64,000 nucleotides of DNA from Bacteroidota bacterium. Its GTDB lineage: Bacteria > Bacteroidota > Bacteroidia > Bacteroidales > JAAYUG01. Position 1 is the stretch's first letter. Every line of letters starts with the position of its first letter. Both the position numbers and the translations under genes were made by a program. Location: NCBI GenBank assembly GCA_029571215.1, contig JAKPTE010000020.1:1-64000 (forward strand). The letters are read 5' to 3'. Positions 55,771-64,000 of this stretch are shown here, piece after piece. The notes under the pieces are model-generated. The model ran no database searches, was not told the origin of the DNA, and saw nothing but the letters and a program-made list of their open reading frames with translations.

Positions 55771-57141
55771 ATGAAAGTAAAAAGAAAATGGCTTGTATTT
55801 TCCTTCGCTTTGGCAGCCGTTTCGTTGGCTGGTGCTTTGTTACCCCATAGTGAAGCAGGGGGCACAGATGCTGCTTTGTCGGCCGGTGATATTGCATGGA
55901 TTATCAGCGCCACCGGCCTGGTTCTTTTAATGACCCCGGGGGTGTCTTTTTTTTACGGGGGTATGGTGCGTACAAAAAACGTAATTTCCACCATGTTACA
56001 GAGTTTTGTTGCCATGGGAGTTATCAGCATTGTATGGGTGGTTGTTGGCTTCAGCCTTGCATTCGGTAAGGATATTGGCGGACTAATAGGTAATCCGCTG
56101 ACGTATTTCATGTTTCGTAACGTAGGAGGAAATCCGGAACCTGCCTTTGCAGCAACGATTCCCCTGGCTCTGTTTGCTCTTTTTCAGTTGAAATTCGCCA
56201 TTATCACCCCGGCCCTTATTACGGGATCTTTTGCAGAGCGGGTAAAGTTTTCTGCATACCTTCTTTTTATGGTTCTGTGGTCGGTAATCATTTACGCCCC
56301 TCTGGCTCATTGGACCTGGCATCCTGATGGTTTTTTGCGTCGGCTGGGGGTTCTTGATTTTGCGGGAGGTACGGTAGTGCACATGGCCGCAGGGGTTGCT
56401 GCCTTAGCCGGAGCCTTATTTCTTGGCCAGAGGGCGGAACACAAAGTAGCCTACCGCCCGGCCAATATTCCTTTTGTGATGCTGGGCACTGCCCTGCTGT
56501 GGTTTGGCTGGTTCGGATTTAATGCCGGTTCGGCACTTGCCGCGAATTCGGTGGCCGTGGAAGCTTTTCTGAATACCAATACTGCTTCGGCGGCTGCCAT
56601 GCTTGCCTGGATGTTTTTTGATACTTTACGCGGACGCAAGGCTTCCGCCATGGGTGCCTGCATTGGTGCAGTTGTCGGGCTGGTAGCTATCACTCCTGCC
56701 GCCGGCTACGTTTCCGTGGGAGCCAGCCTGTTTATAGGTACAACCGCAGCAGTTGTGAGCAATATTGCCGTACACTGGAAAAACAAAACCTCGGTTGATG
56801 ATGCCCTCGACGTTTTCCCTACGCACGGAGTGGGAGGAATCATGGGAATGATCCTTACCGGTATCTTTGCCCGGGATGTGGGACTGGTTTTCGGCAAACC
56901 AGAAACATTTTTGTATCACCTTCTGGCTATTGTGATAGTTGGCGTATATGTATTCTCCGGATCCTTTCTCATTTATAAAGTAACTAATCTTTTTATTCCG
57001 GTTCGTGTTTCAAAGCAGAGCGAAACCATTGGCCTGGATCTAAGCCAGCACGATGAAATCTATGCACTCAACGTGCAGGAAAGGGAACTGGAAGAATATG
57101 CCGTGAATGGAACTACCGAGAACGTAAATAAGGCCCAATAA
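55771..57141 (+). CDS. amtB: Ammonium transporter
   Basis: 456 residues with an N-terminal signal-like helix and eleven membrane helices. Signatures are DIAWIISATGLVLLMTPGVSFFYGGMVR, the first pore histidine in APLAHWTWHPDGFL, DFAGGTVVHMAAGVAAL, and the second pore histidine in DVFPTHGVGGIMG. AmtB proteins conduct ammonium across the inner membrane and are usually gated by GlnK, but no glnK lies beside it here. It is monocistronic between a 538-base upstream gap and a strong terminator. Confidence 0.93.
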   Translation: MKVKRKWLVFSFALAAVSLAGALLPHSEAGGTDAALSAGDIAWIISATGLVLLMTPGVSFFYGGMVRTKNVISTMLQSFVAMGVISIVWVVVGFSLAFGKDIGGLIGNPLTYFMFRNVGGNPEPAFAATIPLALFALFQLKFAIITPALITGSFAERVKFSAYLLFMVLWSVIIYAPLAHWTWHPDGFLRRLGVLDFAGGTVVHMAAGVAALAGALFLGQRAEHKVAYRPANIPFVMLGTALLWFGWFGFNAGSALAANSVAVEAFLNTNTASAAAMLAWMFFDTLRGRKASAMGACIGAVVGLVAITPAAGYVSVGASLFIGTTAAVVSNIAVHWKNKTSVDDALDVFPTHGVGGIMGMILTGIFARDVGLVFGKPETFLYHLLAIVIVGVYVFSGSFLIYKVTNLFIPVRVSKQSETIGLDLSQHDEIYALNVQERELEEYAVNGTTENVNKAQ

Positions 57142-57170
57142 AAAAGGCCGGCATTGAGCCGGCCTTTTTT
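57141..57170. terminator. Terminator between amtB and convergent susD
   Basis: AAAAAGGCCGGC (57141-57152), loop ATTGA, GCCGGCC then T run (57158-57170). The stem is perfect with A and T tracts on both sides, so it can end transcription in both directions. Confidence 0.9.
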
Positions 57171-57188
57171 TATCCGTTCAGGAATGCG

Positions 57189-58937
57189 TTAATAGTTGCA
57201 CCCCGGTGTAGGCTGCTTAATCTTTCCGCCGGCCAGTTCGATCTGCTGAACAGGAATTGGGAAATAAAGATCGCAGGGCTCATCAAAGCTGGCACCGATG
57301 AATTGCTGTCTCTTTTTCCTTTCCTTGTTGATGTACGCGTTCAATTCTGTCTGTGCAGTACCCCAGCGTACCAGGTCGAAGAATCTGTGGCCCTCCATAG
57401 CCAGTTCGAGTTTGCGCTCATAGCGTATAGCCTTTATGGCAAAATTCTTGTCGGGGAAATTGGTATATTGGCCAACATGGTAGTTGGCAGCAGGGGTTCC
57501 GTCATCGAACTTCACCACGGAATTGGCTGCTCTTGCGCGCACCTGGTTTACATAGGCCAGACCAAGGTCACCCGAATTAGTTTCCGCCTGGCATTCGGCC
57601 GCCAGCAGAAGTACATCAGCAAAACGCATCAGGCCGGTGTTCAGGGCGCTGCCCGGAGCCCACCAGTCCTGAAGTTCGGTCATGCCGGCATCATAGTCGC
57701 GCTTGCGATACACATTCTTCTTGGGAGAATAAGGCCCCCCATATTGCTGGTCGCGGATCCAGTCCTTGCCCGGATGGATACCCCAGTCGAGATAGGGAAT
57801 ACCACGGCGGCCTACTGTCCAGTCGAGGCGGGGATCAAGCGGAGTTGTGTTGTCGGGAGTGAAAGATTCGCTGGATTCCAACCCTTCATCATTTTTCAGG
57901 TCAACCTCGAACACAATGCTGTCGAGGAAAGGAAGCCCATCGTTGTCCACCTTATAGGAATTCACCAGGCTATGGGACGGCTGGAAGAATCCGCAACATC
58001 CTCCCGGAGCTGAACTTCCGTAAGGATAATTCAGGGAGTGACCCGGGCTGCCATGGATACGGGTACCGTCGCCGATGTTGTTCTGGATGGCAAAAACGGA
58101 TTCCTTGCCATTATCATATGTAACATCAAAGTTATATTCAAAATGGTCTTCGAGGTCATATTTGTCACCTTTGGCTGTAACGCCATGTTCGATGACATCA
58201 GTAAGAAGTGGCAGTGCTTCAGCAAATTTTCCCTGGAACATTTTGACCTTAGCCAGAAAAGCCTTTGCAGCCCAGCTATTGGCCCTTCCGGCTCCCGAAC
58301 TTCCCCATGACTCAGGGAGATTATTTGCAGCCCATTCAAAATCCGCTTCAATTTTATCCCATATCTCAACATCATTTGGTACAATAGGGTTATTAATATT
58401 ATCCTTGATAATCTGTTCGTCGAGATAAGGAACCTTTGCCGAAAACACCTTGGCCAGTTCAAAATAATAAAATCCACGCAAAAAACGCAATTCAGCCAAC
58501 TTCCGGGTTTTGTACTCAGCAGTAACTTCAGCAGCCACAGGTGATTCCTCTATCAGTATAATTCCATCGTTGCACCGGCGGATACCGTCATAACAGGTCG
58601 ACCACTTATCAGTGAGATATGAATTGTCAGCATGGGTAGCATAAATCTCCAATTGATTAATGGGAGGCTGGTCAGTAGCTTCAGTCCCTTTATAAGCATC
58701 TCCGCCGCAGATTGATCCAAATGTCCAGTTGTTTGGGTCTTTTCCCCAGCCGTAAAGAGGAGGATTAATGTAAGAATAAGCACCCGTTACGATCATTTCA
58801 ATACCAAGGCTGTTCATCAACGTATTCCTGTCAACACTCCCCAGAGGTCGTACTGTCAGGAAATCTTCTGAACAGGTTACAGTTAAAAAAGCCACTGTAA
58901 CCAGCAGAATAAGTTTTTTATATACATTATTTTTCAT
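57189..58937 (-). CDS. SusD/RagB-family lipoprotein (second uptake locus)
   Basis: 582 residues. A lipoprotein signal (MKNNVYKKLILLVTVAFLTVTCSEDF) leads to the SusD N-terminal domain (LTVRPLGSVDRNTLMNSLGIEMIVTGAYSY), a TPR-like core (YKTRKLAELRFLRGFYYFELAKVF), and the C-terminal SusD domain ending with LMRFADVLLLAAECQAETN and RYERKLELAMEGHRFFDLVRWG. It binds glycan at the surface as the lid of SusC. It follows susC by 23 bases; its convergent neighbour is amtB. Confidence 0.93.
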   Translation of the reverse strand: MKNNVYKKLILLVTVAFLTVTCSEDFLTVRPLGSVDRNTLMNSLGIEMIVTGAYSYINPPLYGWGKDPNNWTFGSICGGDAYKGTEATDQPPINQLEIYATHADNSYLTDKWSTCYDGIRRCNDGIILIEESPVAAEVTAEYKTRKLAELRFLRGFYYFELAKVFSAKVPYLDEQIIKDNINNPIVPNDVEIWDKIEADFEWAANNLPESWGSSGAGRANSWAAKAFLAKVKMFQGKFAEALPLLTDVIEHGVTAKGDKYDLEDHFEYNFDVTYDNGKESVFAIQNNIGDGTRIHGSPGHSLNYPYGSSAPGGCCGFFQPSHSLVNSYKVDNDGLPFLDSIVFEVDLKNDEGLESSESFTPDNTTPLDPRLDWTVGRRGIPYLDWGIHPGKDWIRDQQYGGPYSPKKNVYRKRDYDAGMTELQDWWAPGSALNTGLMRFADVLLLAAECQAETNSGDLGLAYVNQVRARAANSVVKFDDGTPAANYHVGQYTNFPDKNFAIKAIRYERKLELAMEGHRFFDLVRWGTAQTELNAYINKERKKRQQFIGASFDEPCDLYFPIPVQQIELAGGKIKQPTPGCNY

Positions 58938-58960
58938 AGAGTAAATTCTTTAGTACAGGG

Positions 58961-61900
58961 TTAGAAGTTAATCATGGCTCCGAAAATCACAGCACGTGGT
59001 TGTGGGTAGGCTCCATAGTCGAGTCCACGTTGCCAGTCGCCACCACCGCCAAGATAAAGTGAACCAACATCAGGATCAAGACCGGTGTATTTCGTTATGG
59101 TAAAGAGGTTTGTAACCTGACCATATACCTTCATATTGTCAACCCCAATCTTCCCAAGGAGGCTTTTAGGAAGATTGTATGAAAGCTGAACATTTTTGCA
59201 ACGCAGGAAGGAACCGTCCTCTACATAATAAGATGTAGAATAGTTGCATTCATGACTGTTGATGTCGAGGATAGGTAATGGAGTGTCTCCCTTGCCAAAT
59301 TCCCATGAATCGGTCAGGATCTTCTTGCTTCGGTTACCGATAAAAGAACCAGCGAAATCAGTCCAGTATTTTACGTAGTTGTAGACGTCATTACCCTGTG
59401 AACCCACAAAGAAGAGATTCAGCTCCCAGTTCTTCCATGTAAAGTTAAAATCAAGGCTGTAGGTAAAATCGGGATGCGGATTGCCAATAATGGTTTTGTC
59501 ATTTTCATTAACGATAGTATCTCCGTTTACATTTTTGTACTTGAATTTTCCCAGGGAAGCACGCCACTTGTCGGATGCAAGGGATGCTGAATCATTGTTA
59601 ATTTCTATCTGTCTGGTATGATTTTTCAGTTCATCGTAGCTTTTGTAAATCCCTTCAATCTGATAACCATAGAACATTGAAATAGGCTGTCCTTTGGTAA
59701 TAATAGTAGTATATCCGAAACGTGATTCACCACCTCCATAGAATTTAGTGGCATCATTATAATCGAGTTGTGTTACTTCGTTTTTATAATGGGAGATGGT
59801 TGCCGTCACGTCATAACGAAGTTCCCCTGCTTTACCACGATATGTAAGAGCCAGATCAAAGCCGGTATTCTTCATGCTTCCTATGTTTATATATGGAGCA
59901 CTTGCAAGACCGGCCAGATTTGAATAAGCAGCTTGAACGAGCATTCCGGAAGTATTCTTCTTATATACGTCAAAGTTCAATTCCAGAGCCGAATTAAATA
60001 GTACAGCATCTATGCCTCCGTTTGTCATCCTTGTTTCTTCCCATTTTGTTTCGGGGTTTCCAAACTGGGTAAGGCGCATCCCAACAAAACTACCTGTATT
60101 AGAACCCGAAATATCATAATTGAAGTTTCTAGGATCAGTCCCGTAAGTATACGCATAGTTATATGCAGCAGGAATTTCCTGATTTCCGGTAATTCCATAC
60201 CCAGCACGCAGTTTAAGATCGTTTACAAAGGTAAGCGACTGCATGAAATTTTCCTTGGACAATCTCCAACCAAGTGACACAGATGGAAAAACTCCATACC
60301 TGTTTGCTTCAGCAAAACGGGAGGATCCGTCACGGCGGACGATCGCAGTCAACAGATATTTGTTCCTGAATGCATAATCAGCCCGGGCAAAAATACCAAA
60401 CAAAGTAAATTTGCCATAGTACCAGCTGTTATTTTCCATGCCGGTAGTACTTCCGTTTCCAAGTGTCCAGGTATTTTCATCCGAATAAAAGGGATAATCC
60501 TGACGTCTTCCATTCAATTCGCGGCCTATTCCGTCAGCAATAGCTTCTGTGCCTGCAAGAGCTGTAATAGTATGATCAGAACCTATGGCATAATTGAAAG
60601 TAAGTGTGTTATTATATACCCAGCGCAATCCCCAGTTCATGTATTCATAAAGGGTCGTAGCGTTGGAACCTTCGCTATGTTCTGGGTTGGGCCAGCGGAA
60701 GCTATACCCGTTAAAAGCGCCATAACTTAAACCAAAAGAAGATTTAAAGTTGAAGTGTTTCAGGAAATTTACTTCGGCAAATAAATTTCCGAACAAACGA
60801 ATTCCTCTGTCTTTGTTATGACCATCGCGCCAGAGCATGGCATATGGATTCTGGGCATTTCCGGCACCGTCGGCTCCTGTACCTGCAAATTGATGGGCCA
60901 CATCATATACAGGAACCCAGGGAACCATACGATAAACCATGGAACCGGGCCATCCCTCGTTCTGCCAGCCTTCGCTATGAGAATCGGTATAAGCAAAAGT
61001 GAAATTCTCACCAAATCTGATGGCGTTTTTAACTTTTAGCTCGGTATTGGCACGGAAGGAGTATCTTTTCATGAAGGTTGTATATACAATCCCTTTCTGA
61101 TCGAAGTAGTTAAAACCAAAGTTGTAATTACTATTTTCCGTACCTCCACTGGCAGTGATCTGGTGGCTCTGCATGGGGGCAACCTGGGTGATCTCGTCAA
61201 ACCAGTTAGTATTGCCAAGCTTCGTTATGCGGTTGGTAGGACTCCATGAATCCGTAACGTCTCCATGATGCCCAGCAGGAATGATATAATCAGGAAGGCT
61301 TGGGTTGGAAATGGGACCAAATTGGGCATGACTGGTTGCATATCTGCTATCATTAGCCCAGAGGTTTTGATCATTGTAAAGTTCATTGAAGGTTTTGCCA
61401 GTATTGATACCTGCTCCCCAGTTACGGAGAATGATGGAAGTTTTTTGTGCACGCACCCAGTAATCCATCCATCCTTTCGTGTCGAGTAAGTCGTAAGACT
61501 TAGTCGCTTTTTGGGTTCCATAGTACCCGCTGTAACTAATCTGCATACGGCCGGCCTTTCCATGTTTGGTGGTAATAATCACAACCCCGTTGCTGGCCTG
61601 GGCACCGTAAATGGAAGAAGCAGAAGCATCCTTCAGAATCTGAACCGACTCAATGTCGTTGGGGTTGATGTTGTTCAGGTTCTGGTCGCGGGTGGAAACA
61701 CCGTCAATAACAATCAGAGGTCCGTTGTCGTTGATGGTTCCGATACCGCGGATACGGATGGTAGCGATTGCTGTCGGGTCACCAGAAGTATACACAGTCA
61801 CTCCTGCAGCGCGTCCCTGGAGCTGTTTCCCGATGTTGGGAGCCGGCTGGGAAACAAGGGCGTCGGCATCAACTACCGAAACAGCACCGGTAATGTCGGT

Positions 61901-62248
61901 TTTCCTCTGGGTACTGTACCCAACCACTACAATCTCGTCCAGTCTTGTGAGTTCTTCTTCCATCGCAACGTCGATGGTGGTGCGGCCTTCGATGGGGACT
62001 TCAACCGTTTTCATCCCCACAAAACTGAACATGAGAGAAACCGCATTCGAGGGAACTGTCAACTTATACGTACCATCAATGTCGGTAATGGTACCTATGG
62101 TTGTCCCTCTCACAACAATGGATACACCGGGTATTGGCTGCCCGTCAGCAGCGTTGGTCACCTTACCGGTAACCTGCAAACCCTGTGCATACACCAGCTG
62201 CATTCCCGCTACAGCGAGTAGCAGCAAAAAAAATGCACATTTTTTCAT
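58961..62248 (-). CDS. SusC/RagA-family TonB-dependent transporter (second uptake locus)
   Basis: 1095 residues. The signal peptide ends YAQ, followed by the carboxypeptidase-D-like domain (VTGKVTNAADGQPIPGVSIVV), the plug starting DEIVVVGYSTQRKTDITGAV, and the SusC signature VQILKDASASSIYGAQASNGVVIITT. The barrel ends with a C-terminal aromatic residue (MINF). It imports oligosaccharides using TonB energy. A GH3 gene in the same orientation lies 216 bases upstream, so the substrate is likely a beta-linked glucan or xylan fragment; that is inference. No LacI-type operator like those of the first locus was found here. Confidence 0.93.
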   Translation of the reverse strand: MKKCAFFLLLLAVAGMQLVYAQGLQVTGKVTNAADGQPIPGVSIVVRGTTIGTITDIDGTYKLTVPSNAVSLMFSFVGMKTVEVPIEGRTTIDVAMEEELTRLDEIVVVGYSTQRKTDITGAVSVVDADALVSQPAPNIGKQLQGRAAGVTVYTSGDPTAIATIRIRGIGTINDNGPLIVIDGVSTRDQNLNNINPNDIESVQILKDASASSIYGAQASNGVVIITTKHGKAGRMQISYSGYYGTQKATKSYDLLDTKGWMDYWVRAQKTSIILRNWGAGINTGKTFNELYNDQNLWANDSRYATSHAQFGPISNPSLPDYIIPAGHHGDVTDSWSPTNRITKLGNTNWFDEITQVAPMQSHQITASGGTENSNYNFGFNYFDQKGIVYTTFMKRYSFRANTELKVKNAIRFGENFTFAYTDSHSEGWQNEGWPGSMVYRMVPWVPVYDVAHQFAGTGADGAGNAQNPYAMLWRDGHNKDRGIRLFGNLFAEVNFLKHFNFKSSFGLSYGAFNGYSFRWPNPEHSEGSNATTLYEYMNWGLRWVYNNTLTFNYAIGSDHTITALAGTEAIADGIGRELNGRRQDYPFYSDENTWTLGNGSTTGMENNSWYYGKFTLFGIFARADYAFRNKYLLTAIVRRDGSSRFAEANRYGVFPSVSLGWRLSKENFMQSLTFVNDLKLRAGYGITGNQEIPAAYNYAYTYGTDPRNFNYDISGSNTGSFVGMRLTQFGNPETKWEETRMTNGGIDAVLFNSALELNFDVYKKNTSGMLVQAAYSNLAGLASAPYINIGSMKNTGFDLALTYRGKAGELRYDVTATISHYKNEVTQLDYNDATKFYGGGESRFGYTTIITKGQPISMFYGYQIEGIYKSYDELKNHTRQIEINNDSASLASDKWRASLGKFKYKNVNGDTIVNENDKTIIGNPHPDFTYSLDFNFTWKNWELNLFFVGSQGNDVYNYVKYWTDFAGSFIGNRSKKILTDSWEFGKGDTPLPILDINSHECNYSTSYYVEDGSFLRCKNVQLSYNLPKSLLGKIGVDNMKVYGQVTNLFTITKYTGLDPDVGSLYLGGGGDWQRGLDYGAYPQPRAVIFGAMINF

Positions 62249-62464
62249 AGGTTAAATTTAGTTAGTTAATCAGTGAAAATTAGGTTACCGCCAAATTATA
62301 AAAATTTTATTCACATTATACACTTTGCGGCATTTTTTTGCTTTTTGTCGGTAAATCAGCAGGAATTGTCGTCAGAAGCAGGCTGATCGCAACGGGAGAA
62401 TTGCGGAAAAATACATACAGAAAGCGAATGAAATTTCCAGCCGGTGGGGGGAGGATACAGACTT

Positions 62465-64000
62465 TTACATGATATGTATTTTACCCATAACAGGTGTCGC
62501 TGCTCCGAGTGCCTCACTGCGTGGAGAAGGCGAAGATTCACCAACAACAATCTCATAAGTTCCTTCTATTTGCACAAGATTTCCCTTTTCATCCACCACC
62601 GACAGGTCTTCCGGCGTCAGTGTGAATTCAACATCCTGTTTCTCTCCCGGAGCAAGAAGGACTCTTTTCACCCCCCGGAGCGATGCAAAAGGAACACGGA
62701 AGGATGCTTTGGGAGGTTTAACATACAGTTGTACCACTTCTTCTGCTTCCCGTTTTCCAGAATTGGTAACAGACACTTTTACCTGAAGATTTTTCCCCTT
62801 CTGAAGCTGGTTACTGCTTAAACGGATATCAGAAAAAGAAAAAGTTGTATAAGAAAGTCCAAAACCGAAAGGATACAACGGTTCCTTTTCCATAAAGCGG
62901 TAGGTGCGGCCATTCATACTATAATCCTCAAAGGGAGGAAGTTGATCAACCGACCGGGGAAAGGTAACAGGCAGACGTCCGGATGGAAAGGCATCACCAT
63001 ATAATATATCACCTACAGCATTTCCTCCTTCCTCTCCGGGATACCATACAAACAGAATAGCATCAGCCAATTCTTCAACTTCAGGCATGGCAACAGGGCC
63101 TCCTCCGGTCACGATCACAATAATGGGTTTGGTATTTCCTTCCCTGAGTTTTTTGAGGAAATTAACCTGGTTGGCAGGTAAACCTATATCCAGTCGGTCT
63201 CCTTTAGTTGCGGAAGCAATGGATTCTCCCTCTTCCCCTTCGAGGTTGCCGCTAAGTCCCATAACGGCTATGGTTGCGTCAGCCTGCTTGGCTTCTGCAG
63301 TTGTCCAGTCAATAGGATTGATGTTCTCCCTGTCAAGAAGACAGCCCTGTTTGTATTGGATGAAACAACCCGGAGGAACCTTAGCGGCAATGCCGGCCAG
63401 AATGGTGTTCAGATTATCGCTTACACCGTAGTAATTGCCCAAAAGCACTTCTGCATTGGTTGCATTGGGTCCTACTACATACACATATCTGGTATCTTTT
63501 TTCAGCGGAAGAACGTTGTTTTTGTTTTTCAGCAGAACAATTGATTTACGGGCTGCTTCACGGGCAAGGGCTTTGTGCTCCTGGTTGTGAATTATGGATT
63601 CCGGCGTTTTGGCATAGGGGACTTTCGAAGCAGGATCAAAAAGCCCCAGCCGGAAGCGGGTGAGAAAAAGCTGAACCAGTGCACTGTCCACTTCCTGTTC
63701 TTTCACCAGTCCTTGCTTCACCGCATCCACCAGAGAGGGATAATATACGGAACCACAGTTGAGGTTGACACCTCTTTTCAATGCAAGAGCAGCGGCTTCC
63801 ACAGCATTTTTAACCACCTTATGGCCTTCATAGAAATCTACCAGAGCCCAACAGTCGGATGTTATATAGCCGTTAAATTTCCATTCCTTACGAAGTTTTT
63901 CCTGCAAAAGGAAAGTATTTCCGCAACAAGGTTCGTCATTGGTGCGGTTGTAAGCACACATTACACCTTCCACACCAGCTTCCACCAGTTTCTTAAAGGC
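62465..64000 (-). CDS. GH3 beta-glucosidase/beta-xylosidase, N-terminal part outside window
   Basis: The frame is open through the right edge: the codons before the GTG at 63985 read AFKKL, in agreement with the family pattern FKKLVEAGVEGVMCAYN, so the real start lies beyond 64000. The nucleophile is the Asp in YITSDCWAL (63854-63856), where many beta-xylosidases have SDCGA. The second domain follows (SIVLLKNKNNVLPL, LPVTFPRSVDQLPPFEDYSM), then a C-terminal FnIII-like domain (VKVSVTNSGKREAEEVVQLYV). About 512 residues are present. It precedes susC and susD on the same strand and probably hydrolyses the imported oligosaccharide. Confidence 0.92.
   Translation of the reverse strand, partial: AFKKLVEAGVEGVMCAYNRTNDEPCCGNTFLLQEKLRKEWKFNGYITSDCWALVDFYEGHKVVKNAVEAAALALKRGVNLNCGSVYYPSLVDAVKQGLVKEQEVDSALVQLFLTRFRLGLFDPASKVPYAKTPESIIHNQEHKALAREAARKSIVLLKNKNNVLPLKKDTRYVYVVGPNATNAEVLLGNYYGVSDNLNTILAGIAAKVPPGCFIQYKQGCLLDRENINPIDWTTAEAKQADATIAVMGLSGNLEGEEGESIASATKGDRLDIGLPANQVNFLKKLREGNTKPIIVIVTGGGPVAMPEVEELADAILFVWYPGEEGGNAVGDILYGDAFPSGRLPVTFPRSVDQLPPFEDYSMNGRTYRFMEKEPLYPFGFGLSYTTFSFSDIRLSSNQLQKGKNLQVKVSVTNSGKREAEEVVQLYVKPPKASFRVPFASLRGVKRVLLAPGEKQDVEFTLTPEDLSVVDEKGNLVQIEGTYEIVVGESSPSPRSEALGAATPVMGKIHIM

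Overview
The window reads as a Bacteroidota chromosome, probably of the Bacteroidia and of a free-living or sediment/digester type. The evidence is two SusC/SusD pairs, a C25 (gingipain-family) propeptide, a type IX secretion (T9SS) C-terminal tail, many signal peptidase II lipoproteins, FucP-type sugar transport, a GWxTD protein, and promoters of the TTTG-N19-TAnnTTTG type (clearest at the tRNA-Ser and amtB genes). Genes are dense. There is one tRNA, and no insertion sequence, phage module, CRISPR array or rRNA was seen.

Layout. 1-4833: cell-surface genes, namely a C25-type propeptide cut by the left edge (minus strand), a repeat-rich head-like protein ending in an S74 self-cleaving chaperone domain, and a T9SS-sorted protein. 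4981-8337: a large periplasmic-propeller sensor fused to a cytoplasmic SpoIIE phosphatase. 8505-10536: a nucleotidyltransferase/sugar-kinase pair that looks like hexosamine salvage. 10835-15710: a small membrane protein, then (minus) an HGSNAT/NagX-like acyltransferase, a GH3 enzyme and an M64 peptidase. 15776-22167: GH20 hexosaminidase and a GH2 beta-galactosidase carrying a LamG-like insert. 22225-25461: minus-strand group of a glutamine-amidotransferase-like protein, a beta-helix lipoprotein and a DUF1684 lipoprotein, next to tRNA-Ser(CGA). 25915-27574: rlmD and a small protein.

27667-41872 is the most coherent system. It holds a UroD-family protein, a LacI regulator, a sialate-O-acetylesterase-like carbohydrate esterase, a CE15 glucuronoyl esterase broken by one frameshift, a GH115 alpha-glucuronidase, and a convergent SusD/SusC pair. 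The same 14-base LacI-type palindrome lies in front of both the esterase transcript and susC, and a second related site lies further upstream of susC. This points to one LacI-controlled regulon that removes acetyl, lignin-ester and glucuronic acid decorations from glucuronoxylan. No endo-xylanase or beta-xylosidase is adjacent.

42166-46000 is a glpD-glpK-glpF glycerol operon (minus). 46104-50906 holds an ROK sugar kinase, a GH2 exo-beta-glucosaminidase-like lipoprotein and a FucP-type transporter. 51210-55232 is housekeeping: an ABC-F protein, a GWxTD protein and rlmB. 55771-57141 is amtB, behind a 538-base gap with two strong hairpins. 57189-64000 (minus) is a second polysaccharide-uptake unit: a GH3 enzyme cut by the right edge, then SusC and SusD.

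All function names come from motif and family recognition by eye; substrate assignments are inferences.
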